A DNA stretch of 64,000 nucleotides from Chrysogorgia sp. JL179-B06 (GCA_035772405.1 JAYKKM010000351.1:3653501-3717500); one strand, 5' to 3'. Shown: positions 18,315-28,519, counted from the first letter of the stretch. The notes: a model not told the origin generated them from the letters alone. Translations and numbers: made by a program.

Positions 18315-18343
18315 TTTTTCTCTTTAAGTCTTGACTTGTCTTT

Positions 18344-18583
18344 TTAAAATCTAACTACAGTTCCAATCAGGTTTGTCTGATCATTTGATGAATAGGTATA
18401 TATATACTTTGGAACCCCATAGATTTTATCATTTTTTAATAATATTTTGTATAGAAAAAAATCACAATTTTCCCGTAAGGTGTTTATTTTTTCACATTTT
18501 AATAAAATTAAGTGATCTCCATCGTCACCCAGAACTTTTATAATATCTTAAGGTAGTATGAATGAACGATTCTCTTTCTCCAT
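18344..18583 (-). pseudogene. Array family member E with one in-frame stop
   Basis: ATG 18583 (MEKENRSFILP), then TAA at 18548-18550, then an open family core: ILLKCEKINTLRE, FFLYKILLKND, PKYIYTYSSNDQTNLIG, VVRF, stop 18344. It lies 26 nt after F and 29 nt before D, consistent with one transcript. Confidence 0.5.
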
Positions 18584-18609
18584 CTCTCGTAACAACTGAA
18601 TGTCTTTTT

Positions 18610-18882
18610 TTATACAAATGTCACAGTATTTATGTCGTTCGCTTCATCTTTAAATTTCACAAACTTTCCAATATTCAACGTTTGATCAAAACGTGTGTAG
18701 GTATATAGAACCTTTTCATCCTCCGTTTTACCCTTACAATGAAATACTAATTTATAAAATTGAACAGTATCCTCAGCTTGGGATATAGTAACTTTATCAC
18801 ATCTTATTAACCTTACATTTCCCAAACTTTTTACTACATCTTCAGGTGTACAGAACAACATATGATTGTCTTGTTTATTCAT
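18610..18882 (-). CDS. Array family member F
   Basis: 90 residues, intact. Core: LFCTPEDVVKSLGNVRLIRC, DKVTISQ, FYKLVFHC, LYTYTRFDQTLNIGKFVKF. ATG 18882 lies inside the end of member G; the 8-nt overlap (ATGAATAA) contains G's stop. This is a canonical member and useful as a search query. Confidence 0.65.
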   Translation of the reverse strand: MNKQDNHMLFCTPEDVVKSLGNVRLIRCDKVTISQAEDTVQFYKLVFHCKGKTEDEKVLYTYTRFDQTLNIGKFVKFKDEANDINTVTFV

Positions 18883-19144
18883 TTATCTTAAAAATTTCTT
18901 CCGTAAAACCAATGGTCTCTCCAATTTTATCTGAATGATCGTCTTGCAAACAAGAATATATATACTTTTCACGATCCTTCATATCACATTTGAATAATAT
19001 TTTATAAAATCCGTCAAGTTTACCCTCCTCAGGATGTAGAACTGTAATTTTTGTACATTCTAGTAACACCACTTTAACATTTTTCATTTTTTTTACAAGA
19101 TGTTGAGGTGTACAGAGCAAGGGTGTGTTAGAAGACATTCTCAT
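18875..19144 (-). CDS. Array family member G, head of a four-gene run
   Basis: 89 residues, intact. Core: LLCTPQHLVKKMKNVKVV, LLECTKI, FYKILFKCDMKD, YIYSCLQDDHSDKIGE, TIGFTEE. A TATA box (ATATAAATA, near 19176-19186) lies about 35-40 bp upstream of ATG 19144. G, F, E and D follow with gaps of -8, 26 and 29 nt, so one promoter may serve four paralogs. Confidence 0.65.
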   Translation of the reverse strand: MRMSSNTPLLCTPQHLVKKMKNVKVVLLECTKITVLHPEEGKLDGFYKILFKCDMKDREKYIYSCLQDDHSDKIGETIGFTEEIFKINE

Positions 19145-19171
19145 ACTCGAATGATTAGATTTTTTTTTGGT

Positions 19172-19190
19172 TCATATTTATATAGTGTAA
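19172..19190 (-). promoter_or_regulatory. TATA box for the G-F-E-D run
   Basis: Minus-strand TTACACTATATAAATATGAA, 30-45 bp before ATG 19144. Confidence 0.5.
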
Positions 19191-19578
19191 AAAAAGTACT
19201 AAAATTTCAATATATTCAAAGTAAACAATTACAAGGCAAAAATACTAGGTAACACTCCTTCTTACCATGTTTTTTTTTTAAATATAGTTGACGTGCTTTT
19301 TATATTTTTAGGACCCTTTATGTAAGGAATCTAGGGTTCTTTTGGGTAAAAAGTAAGCTAAAAAACCTCCTTTTTGTTTTGTTTTTATTTTCCTACCCCT
19401 CCTTCGTATTTGTTTTTCTACGTCCAGACCATATTTGAATCCTATTCATAGTGGATAAATACAAACCACCTTTTTGTCTACCCATAATAATTTTTTATAG
19501 GTGAAAATAGTTGTTCCTTAAAAAATAATTCCTACACAACAACGGTCGGTTTTCATTTTTTTGATTCTCTAACAATGT
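19191..19578. other. AT-rich spacer, no gene recognised
   Basis: Contains T-rich runs and short broken frames only. It separates the G-F-E-D run from the Cys-rich gene at 19579-19806. Confidence 0.4.
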
Positions 19579-19806
19579 TTATATAGGAAAAACGATATAT
19601 ATATTTTTTTTCAATATATATTTGTTTCCATCAATTTTTATTCTATCGCTACATTTACAGTTATACATCAATTTAGTAGTAATTCTTCTCGAGTAAATTA
19701 TTTTACAAAATTCACAATGTTTGTCGACATTGCATTTTCTACATGTATAATGCATTACAAAATCATCCCAGTATTGAACCTGCATACTACAGTACGAACA
19801 AAACAT
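19579..19806 (-). CDS. Small Cys-rich (zinc-ribbon-like) protein
   Basis: 75 residues starting MFCSYCSMQVQYWDDF. Cys pairs: C3-x2-C6, C22-x2-C25, C31-x2-C34, then a C-x-C (NCKCSD) before a Tyr/Ile-rich C-terminus. Four pairs could bind two zinc ions. An AATATATATC element lies about 55 bp upstream. Unrelated to the array family; could be a transcription or replication accessory factor, function unknown. Confidence 0.5.
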   Translation of the reverse strand: MFCSYCSMQVQYWDDFVMHYTCRKCNVDKHCEFCKIIYSRRITTKLMYNCKCSDRIKIDGNKYILKKNIYIVFPI

Positions 19807-19864
19807 CTTTGCTTTAAAATATTTAACATCAATACCCCAACAAGAACAACAGATATATATTTAT

Positions 19865-20420
19865 GTGTTTATTCATGTAATGGAATTAAAGTCAAATTTT
19901 TGTTACTTCTTCTTCTTTCACATGCACCAAAACGGCTTTTTAAGTTGTTTTTTTTCTCCATTCTCTTTTATATTTTGCCAATTTCAAAGATCTTTCGTAA
20001 CTCCACATTTTCCCCAATTTTCCACGACGTTTTCCATATCGAATAAGTGTAAAGGGATCATAGGTTCTATCCTTACGATGGTAGAAATCTTCAGCATAGG
20101 ATCGAACAATCTAACCACAGTGGGGCATTATATTATCCCAAACACCCAGGTTTGCTTATTTAGGTATAACCACACCTTGAATTTATCCATTACTTTCATC
20201 TCCAGTTTCACGACTGCATTCAAAAAACGAAATATTATCCAATTTAAATTTACAAGAAGGAGTGCCCATTAATTTCGCTTCCACAAACAATTTATTAGCG
20301 TTTTCTTCACCACAACAAAGAAACGATCAAGTCTTTCGTCGGGGCTTGTACATCCTGTAGTAGTACACAGTCCAAAATGATTTCACATACTTAGTTGATC
20401 CTTTTTTAATGCACTGATTT
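19865..20420 (-). pseudogene. Broken unknown gene with Cys/His-rich and basic regions
   Basis: No long frame, but minus-strand segments read as protein in shifting frames: SPDERLDRFF, CCGEENANKLFVEAKLMG, FKLDNISFFECSRETGDES, then YAEDFYHRKDRTYDPF and a basic end YGKRRGKLGKMW to LIPLHE. At least three frame changes. Not recognised. The codon texture is clearly coding-like compared with neighbouring spacers. Confidence 0.35.
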
Positions 20421-20465
20421 CACAAAAATACTTTTAATTTTTTTCCAATTCCACATCAAAAAATA

Positions 20466-20819
20466 TTATATATCATCAATCATCTGACACACAGCTATAT
20501 ACCTAACAAATTTTCCAATATTCCCCGATTGATCTATTCGCGTATAGATATATACGTACTGACGACCATCAGGTAAATCACATTGGAATAATAGTTTATA
20601 AAGTTGATAATTAGCAATTAATGGTAATGTAAGAACTTTTTCACATTTTACCAACACTAGTTGAACACGTCCTAAAACAGCAATAAAATCTTCATTTGTA
20701 CAAAACAAGGGTTTATCTTGATTCTTCGGTGGCGGTTTTCTTTTTAAAAAATATGTTCCATCTTCCATAAAAAAAATATGTGATCCTTCATTTTTCTGAA
20801 ACACTTCATTTTTTCTCAA
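20466..20819 (-). CDS. Array family member H
   Basis: 117 residues, intact. The N-terminal extension (MRKNEVFQKNEGSHIFFMED) is followed by PLFCTNEDFIAVLGRVQLVL, KCEKVLTLP, LYKLLFQCDLPDGRQYVYIY, TRIDQSGNIGKFVRY. It is highly similar to member I, indicating recent duplication. A TATATATAA element sits about 20-35 bp upstream and overlaps the stop of I. Confidence 0.65.
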   Translation of the reverse strand: MRKNEVFQKNEGSHIFFMEDGTYFLKRKPPPKNQDKPLFCTNEDFIAVLGRVQLVLVKCEKVLTLPLIANYQLYKLLFQCDLPDGRQYVYIYTRIDQSGNIGKFVRYIAVCQMIDDI

Positions 20820-20836
20820 AAACTCTTATGCTTGCA

Positions 20837-21170
20837 TCATTTATATATATAACAATCAGTTATACTTTTAACACCTTTTCCAATATTGTTCGATTGATCT
20901 ATATGCGAATAAGTATATACATACTGACGACCAAGCACTGGTAAATCACATAGGAATAATAGTTATAAAATTGAAACTTGGGAAGATAATTAGGATGTAA
21001 CAAAGGAATTTTTCACATTTTACCAACACAATTTCAACATGTTCTAAAACTGTAATAAAATCATCATTTAGACAATACAGAGCTTCATCTTGATTCGGTA
21101 ATTGTTTTCTTTTTGTAAAATACATTTTATCCTCCATAAATGTAAAAATGTGATCCTTCATTTTTCTCAA
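20837..21170 (-). pseudogene. Array family member I, frameshifted copy of H type
   Basis: ATG 21170 (MRKMKDHIFTFMEDKMYF) is open through CLNDDFITVLEHVEIVLVKC, then shifts frame near 21000. The rest of the core (LLFLCDLP, GRQYVYTYSHIDQSNNIGK) is readable in another frame to a stop at 20837. The N-terminal MED-containing extension is shared only with H. Confidence 0.5.
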
Positions 21171-21250
21171 CTCTTGTCTTTACACAAAATCTGTTTTAAA
21201 ATCTAACACTCTTAAATGAACACTCTAAAAAGCTAATACTCTCCAATGCC

Positions 21251-21270
21251 AACATCTTCTTATATAACCA
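21251..21270 (-). promoter_or_regulatory. TATA box upstream of member I
   Basis: Minus-strand GGTTATATAAGAAGATGTT, sharing TTATATAAGAAGAT with the element at 22001-22015 upstream of the last gene. The distance to ATG 21170 is about 85 bp, longer than for the other genes. Confidence 0.5.
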
Positions 21271-21300
21271 TCCAAAACCAATTTACTACCGCAATCATAA

Positions 21301-21611
21301 CTAATCCCCACTTATATTTCGTAATGTACCAGTTGAATCAAAATATACTTGTTCTTCCAAATTGATCTCGGTTTTTCGATCAATTATTGCAAGAAAATAA
21401 TTTGAAGATACTTCCAGCTCCGTATTGAGATATGACTCTGGATTGAGATCTTTTACTACTACGCTCGAAGATAAACACCAAAATGAATAGGATACTCTTG
21501 CATATAATCCACAGCATAAAACTTAGAATCCTTGCAATCACGAGCTAAACAAACAACCTTAAACATTTTAAGATGTAAAAGATCTATTACTTCTACATTT
21601 GATTCAGCCAT
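21301..21611 (-). pseudogene. Array family candidate J, frameshifted
   Basis: ATG 21611 (MAESNVEVIDLLHLKMFKVV) continues CLARDCKDSKFYAVDYMQEY, shifts frame near 21465 and resumes with VVVKDLNPESYLNTELEVSS and QVYFDSTGTLRNISGD. The end (Q-V-Y-x-D-S-x-G-x-L-R-N-I) resembles the family's YTRxDQSxNIG region, but overall similarity is weak. TATA element at 21641-21660. Confidence 0.4.
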
Positions 21612-21640
21612 GATTCTGATGTTAATGATATACTTGATTT

Positions 21641-21660
21641 GATGCTTCTTTATATAATGA
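21641..21660 (-). promoter_or_regulatory. TATA box upstream of gene J
   Basis: Minus-strand TCATTATATAAAGAAGCATC, 30-50 bp before ATG 21611. Spacing agrees with the other array promoters. Confidence 0.5.
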
Positions 21661-21665
21661 TGCTT

Positions 21666-21974
21666 TCATTTTTTAATTTGAAAAATTATTCCATCATTAA
21701 TCCAAGGAAACCAATCTTTATTAAGAATGGTATCATCAGGGTCATCTCGATGTTGGTACCAAACCTGCAACATATTCTTTTTTTCTTCAGCTGTGCATAC
21801 AATCAAACGACCAATTTGTTTATTCGATTTTTTAAATCGAATTACTTCACAATAAATCTCATCATCATTTTCTTCAAAATTAATCAAAGAAAGCTTTTTG
21901 AATAACACGTTAACATGTTCAGATTTTATCACAAATATATTTAGAGCGTCTATTATTTTTATTGCTCCTGCCAT
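21666..21974 (-). CDS. Array-associated gene K, most upstream, uncertain family membership
   Basis: 102 residues, intact: MAGAIKIIDALNIFVIKSEH, then LFKKLSLINFEENDDEIYCE, RFKKSNKQIGRLIVCTAEEK and a C-terminal WFPWINDGIIFQIKK. The size, promoter type and orientation match the array. The sequence is distant, so it may be a diverged member or an unrelated neighbour. TATA element at 22001-22015. Confidence 0.5.
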   Translation of the reverse strand: MAGAIKIIDALNIFVIKSEHVNVLFKKLSLINFEENDDEIYCEVIRFKKSNKQIGRLIVCTAEEKKNMLQVWYQHRDDPDDTILNKDWFPWINDGIIFQIKK

Positions 21975-22000
21975 TTCTTCTCTAAAAAATCATTTGTTGA

Positions 22001-22015
22001 TCTTCTTATATAAAG
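22001..22015 (-). promoter_or_regulatory. TATA box upstream of gene K
   Basis: Minus-strand CTTTATATAAGAAGA, about 30 bp before ATG 21974. Identical TTATATAAGAAGA to the element at 21251-21270. Confidence 0.55.
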
Positions 22016-22159
22016 CTGAACGTATCTACTTCCGGAAAACGCCTTTTTTTCTTTCCAAAACCTTTTACAAAAAATAATACCCTATTTACTTCCGGAATAA
22101 CTACACACACCTCATTACAGCTCTGGTCGTCGTCGGGATAACAGCTCCGTCGCTCTCTC

Positions 22160-22365
22160 ATTTCTTTTTTTTTTTAAATACTTTTTCACAAATCACTAAT
22201 AATTTTTTTTATAAAATACAATTCAACATTTCTATTTTCAAAATATTTCACCATCATTTCTTTCTTTTTTTTTTTTGAAAATACTTTTCCAAAATCACCA
22301 ATCATTTTTTTTTATAAAATACAATTCAACACCATCTCTATTTTTTTCCAAATATTTCACATCAA
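22160..22365. repeat. Two-copy ~100-bp T-rich tandem repeat at the element's right side
   Basis: Units share a T-run, AAATACTTTT, CAAAATCAC/CACAAATCAC, TTTTTTATAAAATACAATTCAACA and an AAATATTTCAC-type word. This may mark the right terminal region of the viral element; no inverted match to the 1.1-1.4 kb region was found. Confidence 0.6.
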
Positions 22366-22485
22366 CACTATTTTTTTTTCAATAATAATTCTTTTTTCCC
22401 ATCATCTTAAAAAACTTTCAACAAGAAACCAAGAAAGAGTGGCGGACATGTTTCCTTCCTGACAAAAAGACAACCAACTACCATC

Positions 22486-22715
22486 TTCATGTGTAAGGGA
22501 TTTGCATTGGCTCTACAACCATATCAGATTGCAAAAGTATTATTTGAATTGACTTTTCCCTCCTGAAACCATTAGTTATTAACTACCTCACCGTTGGAGA
22601 CATTTTAGGACACCCTCCTGAAAAACTGAGGATACACTATTCTCTGATTGGTCAATTCAAATATTTACTGCAATCTGATTGGTTAAGAGCTAGTGCCAAT
22701 CCCTTACACATGAAT
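22486..22715. mobile_element. MITE with ~65-bp inverted arms
   Basis: Begins TTCATGTGTAAGGGATT and ends with its inverse AATCCCTTACACATGAA. Arms pair over about 65 bp (22489-22553 with 22650-22712). The target duplication is not clear. An (AT)n run follows. Confidence 0.75.
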
Positions 22716-25410
22716 AATATATATATATATATATATACATGACTACTAGAAAAATATTCCGGTTTTGGAAATTCGTGTCCAGGACGCGATTAGAAAAATA
22801 GGCACGCGCTGCCTACATGTATCTACTGCCTATTGGCTAACGAATAGTATTTTATGGCTATGGCATAAACAATGATCAAATCACATAGAAAGCGAACAGG
22901 TGAGACACATAATTACTTAGGAGATTTTGGATTTAATTAAAGGATTTTGTTATGTGAAAGTAGTAGTGAGTGACTACTGATCATAATGCATTATGATCTC
23001 ATTATCAGTTATCCAGTACTGCAGGTAAAGGAAATCGGTTGTGATAACATCTACCTTTAGTACGACTGGTATAAAGTTAGCAAATGAATAATTGGATGTG
23101 CAGCATTGCAATATCATCAATATGATGAGAGCGACCATACATTGGTGTTCTTCAACACACATGTACTGTAGTAGAAGCTATAGTTTTTAATTAATATAAA
23201 TGTTTGCAGATTTTGATGACGTTGAGAGGCAGCACACAGTTTACTCCTTTGATGTTGCAGCAGTAGAACGTGTTTCAGCTGTAGTATAGGTGTGTGACAT
23301 GTTGCATTAGCGCAATAGTATGATATAGGACGTGTTGCAGCAGTATAGGACTTGTTGCAGCAATATGACTCTAATTATTTTTCATTCTGTTAAAATTGTG
23401 CTGCTATATTATTTCCAAATTTTTGGAGCACATGCCTACCTTTAGTGGGCTTATAACTGGAGTGGTTTACACCTTTGGGGGAAGGGAAGCTATATCCGGC
23501 AGCGTGTTTGGGACTGGGTATGAGGTTTGTCCCCAGACACCCCTGAAAATGAGTTTTCGTAAAACAGGAGCTCCAAAAAATTGATGCTCTTAACTTATAG
23601 CAAACAGTTCTATTCAGGCATGAGGGAAATAATCAAGGATTGTAGTAAACAACTCAGGAAATTCTACATTTATTTGAAGGACCTTGTAATTGTTACAATA
23701 TTCTAAAGTAATATGCTATTATATATATATATACATAACATATTAACTATTCCATAAACTATTGCAAATGAATACAAGGTAATTGGTACACAATCTAAAA
23801 AAATAATTGAGAGGCTTTCAAAAATTCTATTGTACAAGTAACCTTATTAGGTGTAACCATGCAAATACAGGCTTTTATAATTTAGCATACTTATGAACTT
23901 ATATCTTAACTTACTGATGAACCATGCATAACTTATTTCAACATAACACTTTATGTATCAGTAAATTCCAAACTTGACATCACAATCCCCTGGGAAAGGT
24001 CCAGGGTATTTGATTTTTTTAAGAAACATAGTGCTCCCCAGGCAGTAAATAGGTTACAAATTCTCAAGCTCAAGGAGCACACATCCGTTTAACTAAATTC
24101 TTTAATTTCAACATCAAAAATGTATATAAAAACCAAACATCAATGCAAATTCATTAACAGAATATATATAAAAAAGCAATAAAAGGAACCTAATAGACCG
24201 ATTGAAAATATGGCAGCAGTTTTATGAAAGCAAAGCTTTTCAGTGGTTACAGGTGTTAGTGCCCAATAGACCCACTGCAAATATGGCAGGAATTTTATGA
24301 TTTTCAGTGGTTATGATGTTCATTTCTTCAAAGTAGATATTCTGCATGTCTTTTGTTAATTTTCTGAAATCTGTTGGTCGAGTAACTTGTCTCTTGAACT
24401 TGATTGTGAGCAAGTCTTACAACTATTCAAAGACATGCAGCAGTATATTAATCATGTTTGTAACATTTTGTACCGTGTTTCCGTCGTCTGTCCCTTTGTC
24501 GAACAGAACGTTTTTGAACTTCGAAACCGACGCCACCTCGTCGTCTTCAATTTCAAAGGATAGTTTTAAAATTATCAGTTGTTGTCTCAATCCAAAATAT
24601 ATAATAACATCATGACAGAACGTTGACGCTTAACTGCCTTTTACATTGAAAGAGTTGAACAGAGATAGAAATGATCGTAACTGCGTCAAGTGATTTTCGT
24701 AATGCATATTTCCAATGTTGACATATCAACCCGAAATTTACGAAGTTGATAGAAAATGGAAACGAAACACTGTCTACGCAGCACTGTCTACTTTGTTATT
24801 TCCTATGTCTATGGATAGTATTATCCCAATAGTATTATCCGATCGATCATGATAAGTAATTGTACTTAGATTTTGCGAAATATTTTATTTTAATTTAATA
24901 TGAAGTGACATAAGAATAATACTATCCTGGACATTCGAAATAACAAAGTACACACCTGGGATACCACAGGGCATTTGCTTTGTATATAGCCTACGTCATA
25001 GCATCTGTACGCAGCCAGCCAGTTCTCAGGAGTCCGAAATTTTCCTGCTAAGCAGTGCACCGGGGATTTAAGGACTAAGTAACTGTTGCGTGTCAGAAAT
25101 CATTTTCTTAAAATTTGAAGCGTTCTTTACTTTTCTTTTGCAAGGACGACAGATGAGTTCAGGAAGTGCTTTGTTTCGCTGAAGCACGTTGCCATGAACT
25201 TTTTCAACTTCAACTAATATAACCGCGTTCTTACAGTATGTGGAGTCCCCGACGGATACGCAGAGTCGATAGGACGAAAGATCGATTCCAACACATGATA
25301 AAACTTCTTCAGATCAGTGATCAGTGACCATTACATACAGGTTGCTGCACATGGATAACCTAAACGTCACCATCCCCTCCCACTAAATTATTTTTATCAC
25401 CCAGAATCTG
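22716..25410. other. Host-like non-coding DNA, no gene supported
   Basis: Contains an (AT)n run at 22718-22736 and diverged repeats. One minus-strand stretch at about 24430-24610 reads as coding-like text (SFEIEDDEVASVSKFKNVLF) for ~55 codons without a matching family; it could be an exon or a retro-fragment. The rest shows nothing recognisable. Confidence 0.35.
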
Positions 25411-25412
25411 GG

Positions 25413-25505
25413 TGACACGTGACCAGCCTATGCCAGGGCCTTTTCGCAGCAGGAGCGTGGGCGGGCGGGAAGAGGAGATAAGGCCCTTGGAACGAGGTTG
25501 AGCTA
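25413..25505. mobile_element. Palindromic MITE of the CACGTGACC...CCTTGGAACGAGGTTG type
   Basis: GACACGTGACCAGCC and CCAGGGCCTTTTCGC on the left face AAGGCCCTTGGAACGAGGTTG on the right, giving an imperfect inverted repeat with a GC-rich loop. A related element with ACCCAGGGTCTTC...AAGACCCTGGTAAAGACTGGTCACGTGA is at 44520-44633. Confidence 0.6.
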
Positions 25506-25989
25506 ACACTAACACTAACAAACACGGGTGATAGCAATATATATACTGCACGCACGGTGAGACGGCTCATGAATTCCCCCAAGTAGATATACGTTAAATG
25601 ATCTGCGGAGGGAATTAGCGACTGCTTTACCGGATCTACCAAATGTGGGCAAATGCCATATTGGCTATGTTCTGGATAGGAATAAAATAATTTGCCATAG
25701 AAACGGATATTGATGTTAAAAACGCCTACAACTATTTTATATCCGGTTACCAAATGTGGCTGGACCCGGAAGGAAGACAACCTAACACAAAGTCCTGGCG
25801 ACGAGAGGACGAGAGAAATTTTCATCAATAACATTTCATAAAATTATGGCTAAAAATGTCGTCATATTAAAGTAACAAATATTTTTTATATTTTGGAACA
25901 TAAAATCATCGGTGTAGCCGCTGCATGTTTTGTTTTCTCAAGTATTATTTTTTTGTTTTTAGCTTTTTGTTGTTCATACAATCCCTAAT

Positions 25990-26330
25990 TTATAGAAATT
26001 GTGTTTTATTATTTCTAAATTAACTGGAAGCCAGTGGAGGTAATTCAGGACAGGTGAAGCAAGAGTGACAGTGTCGTTTTTATTAAGCCAAGTCTCGGTG
26101 ACTATACACAGATGTCGATTTTTTTGTCAATGACATGATCAGACTTATTTCTTAAGGACCTAGCATTCACATTACCAAATCTTAGCGACTTCCTCGGTGG
26201 AAAAGGTTGTAGATTGCGCCTGGATGAGACAAGATTTTGATGATCTCTAATGCGAGACCGACGATGTTTTCTTGTAGAGGTACGGATGGTTGAATTGTCC
26301 CGCGGAATATATCCGGTGTCTACATTGCCT
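25990..26330 (-). pseudogene. Internally deleted CR1-like LINE fragment (endonuclease start joined to a C-terminal block)
   Basis: Minus-strand frames give SLRFGNVNARSLRNKSDHVI, then DICV and, one frame away, IVTETWLNKNDTVTLASPV; N-A-R-S-L-R-N-K and T-E-T-W-L are the opening motifs of CR1-type LINE endonucleases. The reading then passes directly into NYLHWLPVNLEIIKHN, which resembles the L-x-W-L-P-V motif from the far C-terminal end of such elements. Most of ORF2 is therefore missing. Confidence 0.6.
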
Positions 26331-26349
26331 CTCGTAGAGGTGTCAACAG

Positions 26350-26470
26350 AGCGTTCTGTAATTATCCCCTCACCCGGCGCGAAGGCCTGAGGGCGAGGGT
26401 GCTAATATCGCCCGGCGTTTAGTCCCTTATCACGCGAGATCCAAGCGGTTCCTGATCTCGGATCGGGTTT
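26350..26470. repeat. GC-rich repeat-like block
   Basis: A CpG-dense stretch (CCCGGCGCGAAGGCC, CGAGGGTGCTAATATCGCCC) in AT-rich surroundings, followed by TATATATATATG runs. Probably an end of an old transposon; the family is not identified. Confidence 0.4.
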
Positions 26471-26519
26471 ATATATATATATGTATATATATATATGATC
26501 AACCGTCCTCATGCGCGGC

Positions 26520-27585
26520 ATCGGAAAATTTGGCCCTGGTAACTAGATATAGACAGAAGCTGATTGGTAGACCTCTGCATTTGAATTAATATTTAAATTG
26601 CAACCATCACATGATTGCGAATGCAAAAATTGAAACGGTATTGAAACGGTTTTTGGTGCTTTAAATTTGCGTAATTTAAATTTAATTGACGCCAGCGCGA
26701 CAAACCGCTTTCCGTTATTTTGCCATAAAAAACAGCCATTTCCTCACAAAATCATCGTATGCATACATTATCAGCTGATTTCAAGCCGAAACTGTAGTGT
26801 TGAAGGACATAGATAATCAAAGACAGACACAAGTAAAAGGTAAAAGGACTATTATAATTATGTACATTGTGATTGTTACCGACTCACCGGTCTGCGTTGA
26901 GCAATTAATTTGCCTTACGGTAGAAAATCTCGAAAAATCTTAACTTGTCGACAAGTTCAACGTACAAAGGTCGTGTCGTTTAAGTTGGCAATGCTCGTGA
27001 TCTAATTCGTGGTGTTTTCTGATCTAGTGCGTTTTAATTTTGGCTAAATAATTCCCTCTTCCTCGTTGCGTAGTTTACATTAAAGGTAAGTTGTATCTTT
27101 CTCGTTTTCACTTATTTACTGTACTAGGTATTTCTTTGATCATAAAATTATGTGCTTAATAGCTTCGCTCCTCTGAGTAACTACTATGTTGTTTATATTG
27201 TTTGTGACTGTTTTTGTTGTATATTTCTTCGTCAAATTCAAATGTTATACAGTATATCCATCTGACAGTTTCCGGTGAGGAGGTCAGTCTAAATTTGGCG
27301 ACAATGCTGGTAAACAGTGTATAGCAAATCATCGACCGCTATAATTTTTGAATAAGGTAAACATATTTATGCGGTAATTGGAATGGCTTGAACAATATTT
27401 TGTTACATGGGAATTGTTTGTATGGTTGCGTTAAAGTCATTAAAGGTTCTGTAAAATGTAAATAAATATGTTTTGTTGTTAACTGATGTTCCTGTGATGG
27501 TATCAATAAATGAACTTATAGTGAATCATTAGCTGGAGAAATTGCATTTACAAATTTATTTTTTGGTTTAGAAACCAACCATGAA
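26520..27585. other. Non-coding DNA, nothing recognised
   Basis: No coding frame or repeat structure could be supported in this stretch. Confidence 0.3.
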
Positions 27586-27589
27586 TATT

Positions 27590-27980
27590 TAACACTTATT
27601 TACTGGGACCGAGGGAAACAGTATGTGGTCCCGAGACCGTCGATGAAAGCAGTATGTCAAAACATACTGCTTTCCCAAGGTCCCAGTAAATAAGTGCTTT
27701 ATTATACCAAGTGTCAAAGAAAAAACAAAATGTAAAGACATCAAATATTTTATTCTTCAAACATCAAATTAAATACAATTAAGGCAAAAAGAGAGTTCAA
27801 TCCAAAGGTTGCATTTTCACATGGTATTTCACATGATTTTTCCATTATTGACGGTCGACAACATATTGCCTTCTCAGAGCTATTGCAGGGGAAACAGGTA
27901 AATTTCGTCATTTTCATGTGATATACTCTCGACCAATGACAGTAGAAAAAGGGAACTTTGACAATTGGTATATAATAATG
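27590..27980. mobile_element. Two adjacent or nested inverted-repeat elements
   Basis: A hairpin pairs CACTTATTTACTGGGACC (27593-27612) with GGTCCCAGTAAATAAGTG (about 27680-27697). Next to it, TATTATACCAAGTGTCAAAG (27703) pairs with CTTTGACAATTGGTATATAATA ending near 27978, bounding a ~275-bp MITE. No coding capacity. Confidence 0.65.
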
Positions 27981-28519
27981 CTTGTTAACAATTGATTGTA
28001 ACAGTGTTTCAAGATATTTGATTCAGTCAAGTGACCTTATGCAATGCCGTGTTTTTCTGGTAGCTGTGTTTTGCTTACTGTTGAAAGCCTTGAGCATCTA
28101 AAATTATCTTTTTAATTATTTCACCACTGAAAAGTTGTATTCCATTTGAAATAAAAGGTGTCTCAGTCACTTTGGCCAGTATTGATAATAATAAAAATAA
28201 AGTCAATGATCAAAGGCTCCCAAGTAATAATTTGTGCCAAGATTACAAACATCATTAAGATGATTTCAGCAGTTCTTCTCTGCAGTTATTGTATTAAAGT
28301 TTCTGTGAAAAAGTTTTTTGTTGTTGACAGATGTTCCTAACATGGTATTATTTGATGAGAAAACTTATGCATTAATCTTTTGTGAATCATTAACTGGTGA
28401 ATTATCCATGACATGTAATAATGGAACCTATGTTTGTCTTAAAAGTTCATTTTACAAATTTATCCTCTACTGATTTGTTAAATCTGCTATTAGCTTACCA
28501 ACAGCACTGTCTTAGTAAT

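Noticed and set aside
24430..24610. Host exon on the minus strand
   Set aside because: The text looks coding, but no splice sites, family or neighbours support it; kept only as a remark.
25397..25834. 145-residue minus frame
   Set aside because: It crosses a palindromic MITE and has no domain or splice support.
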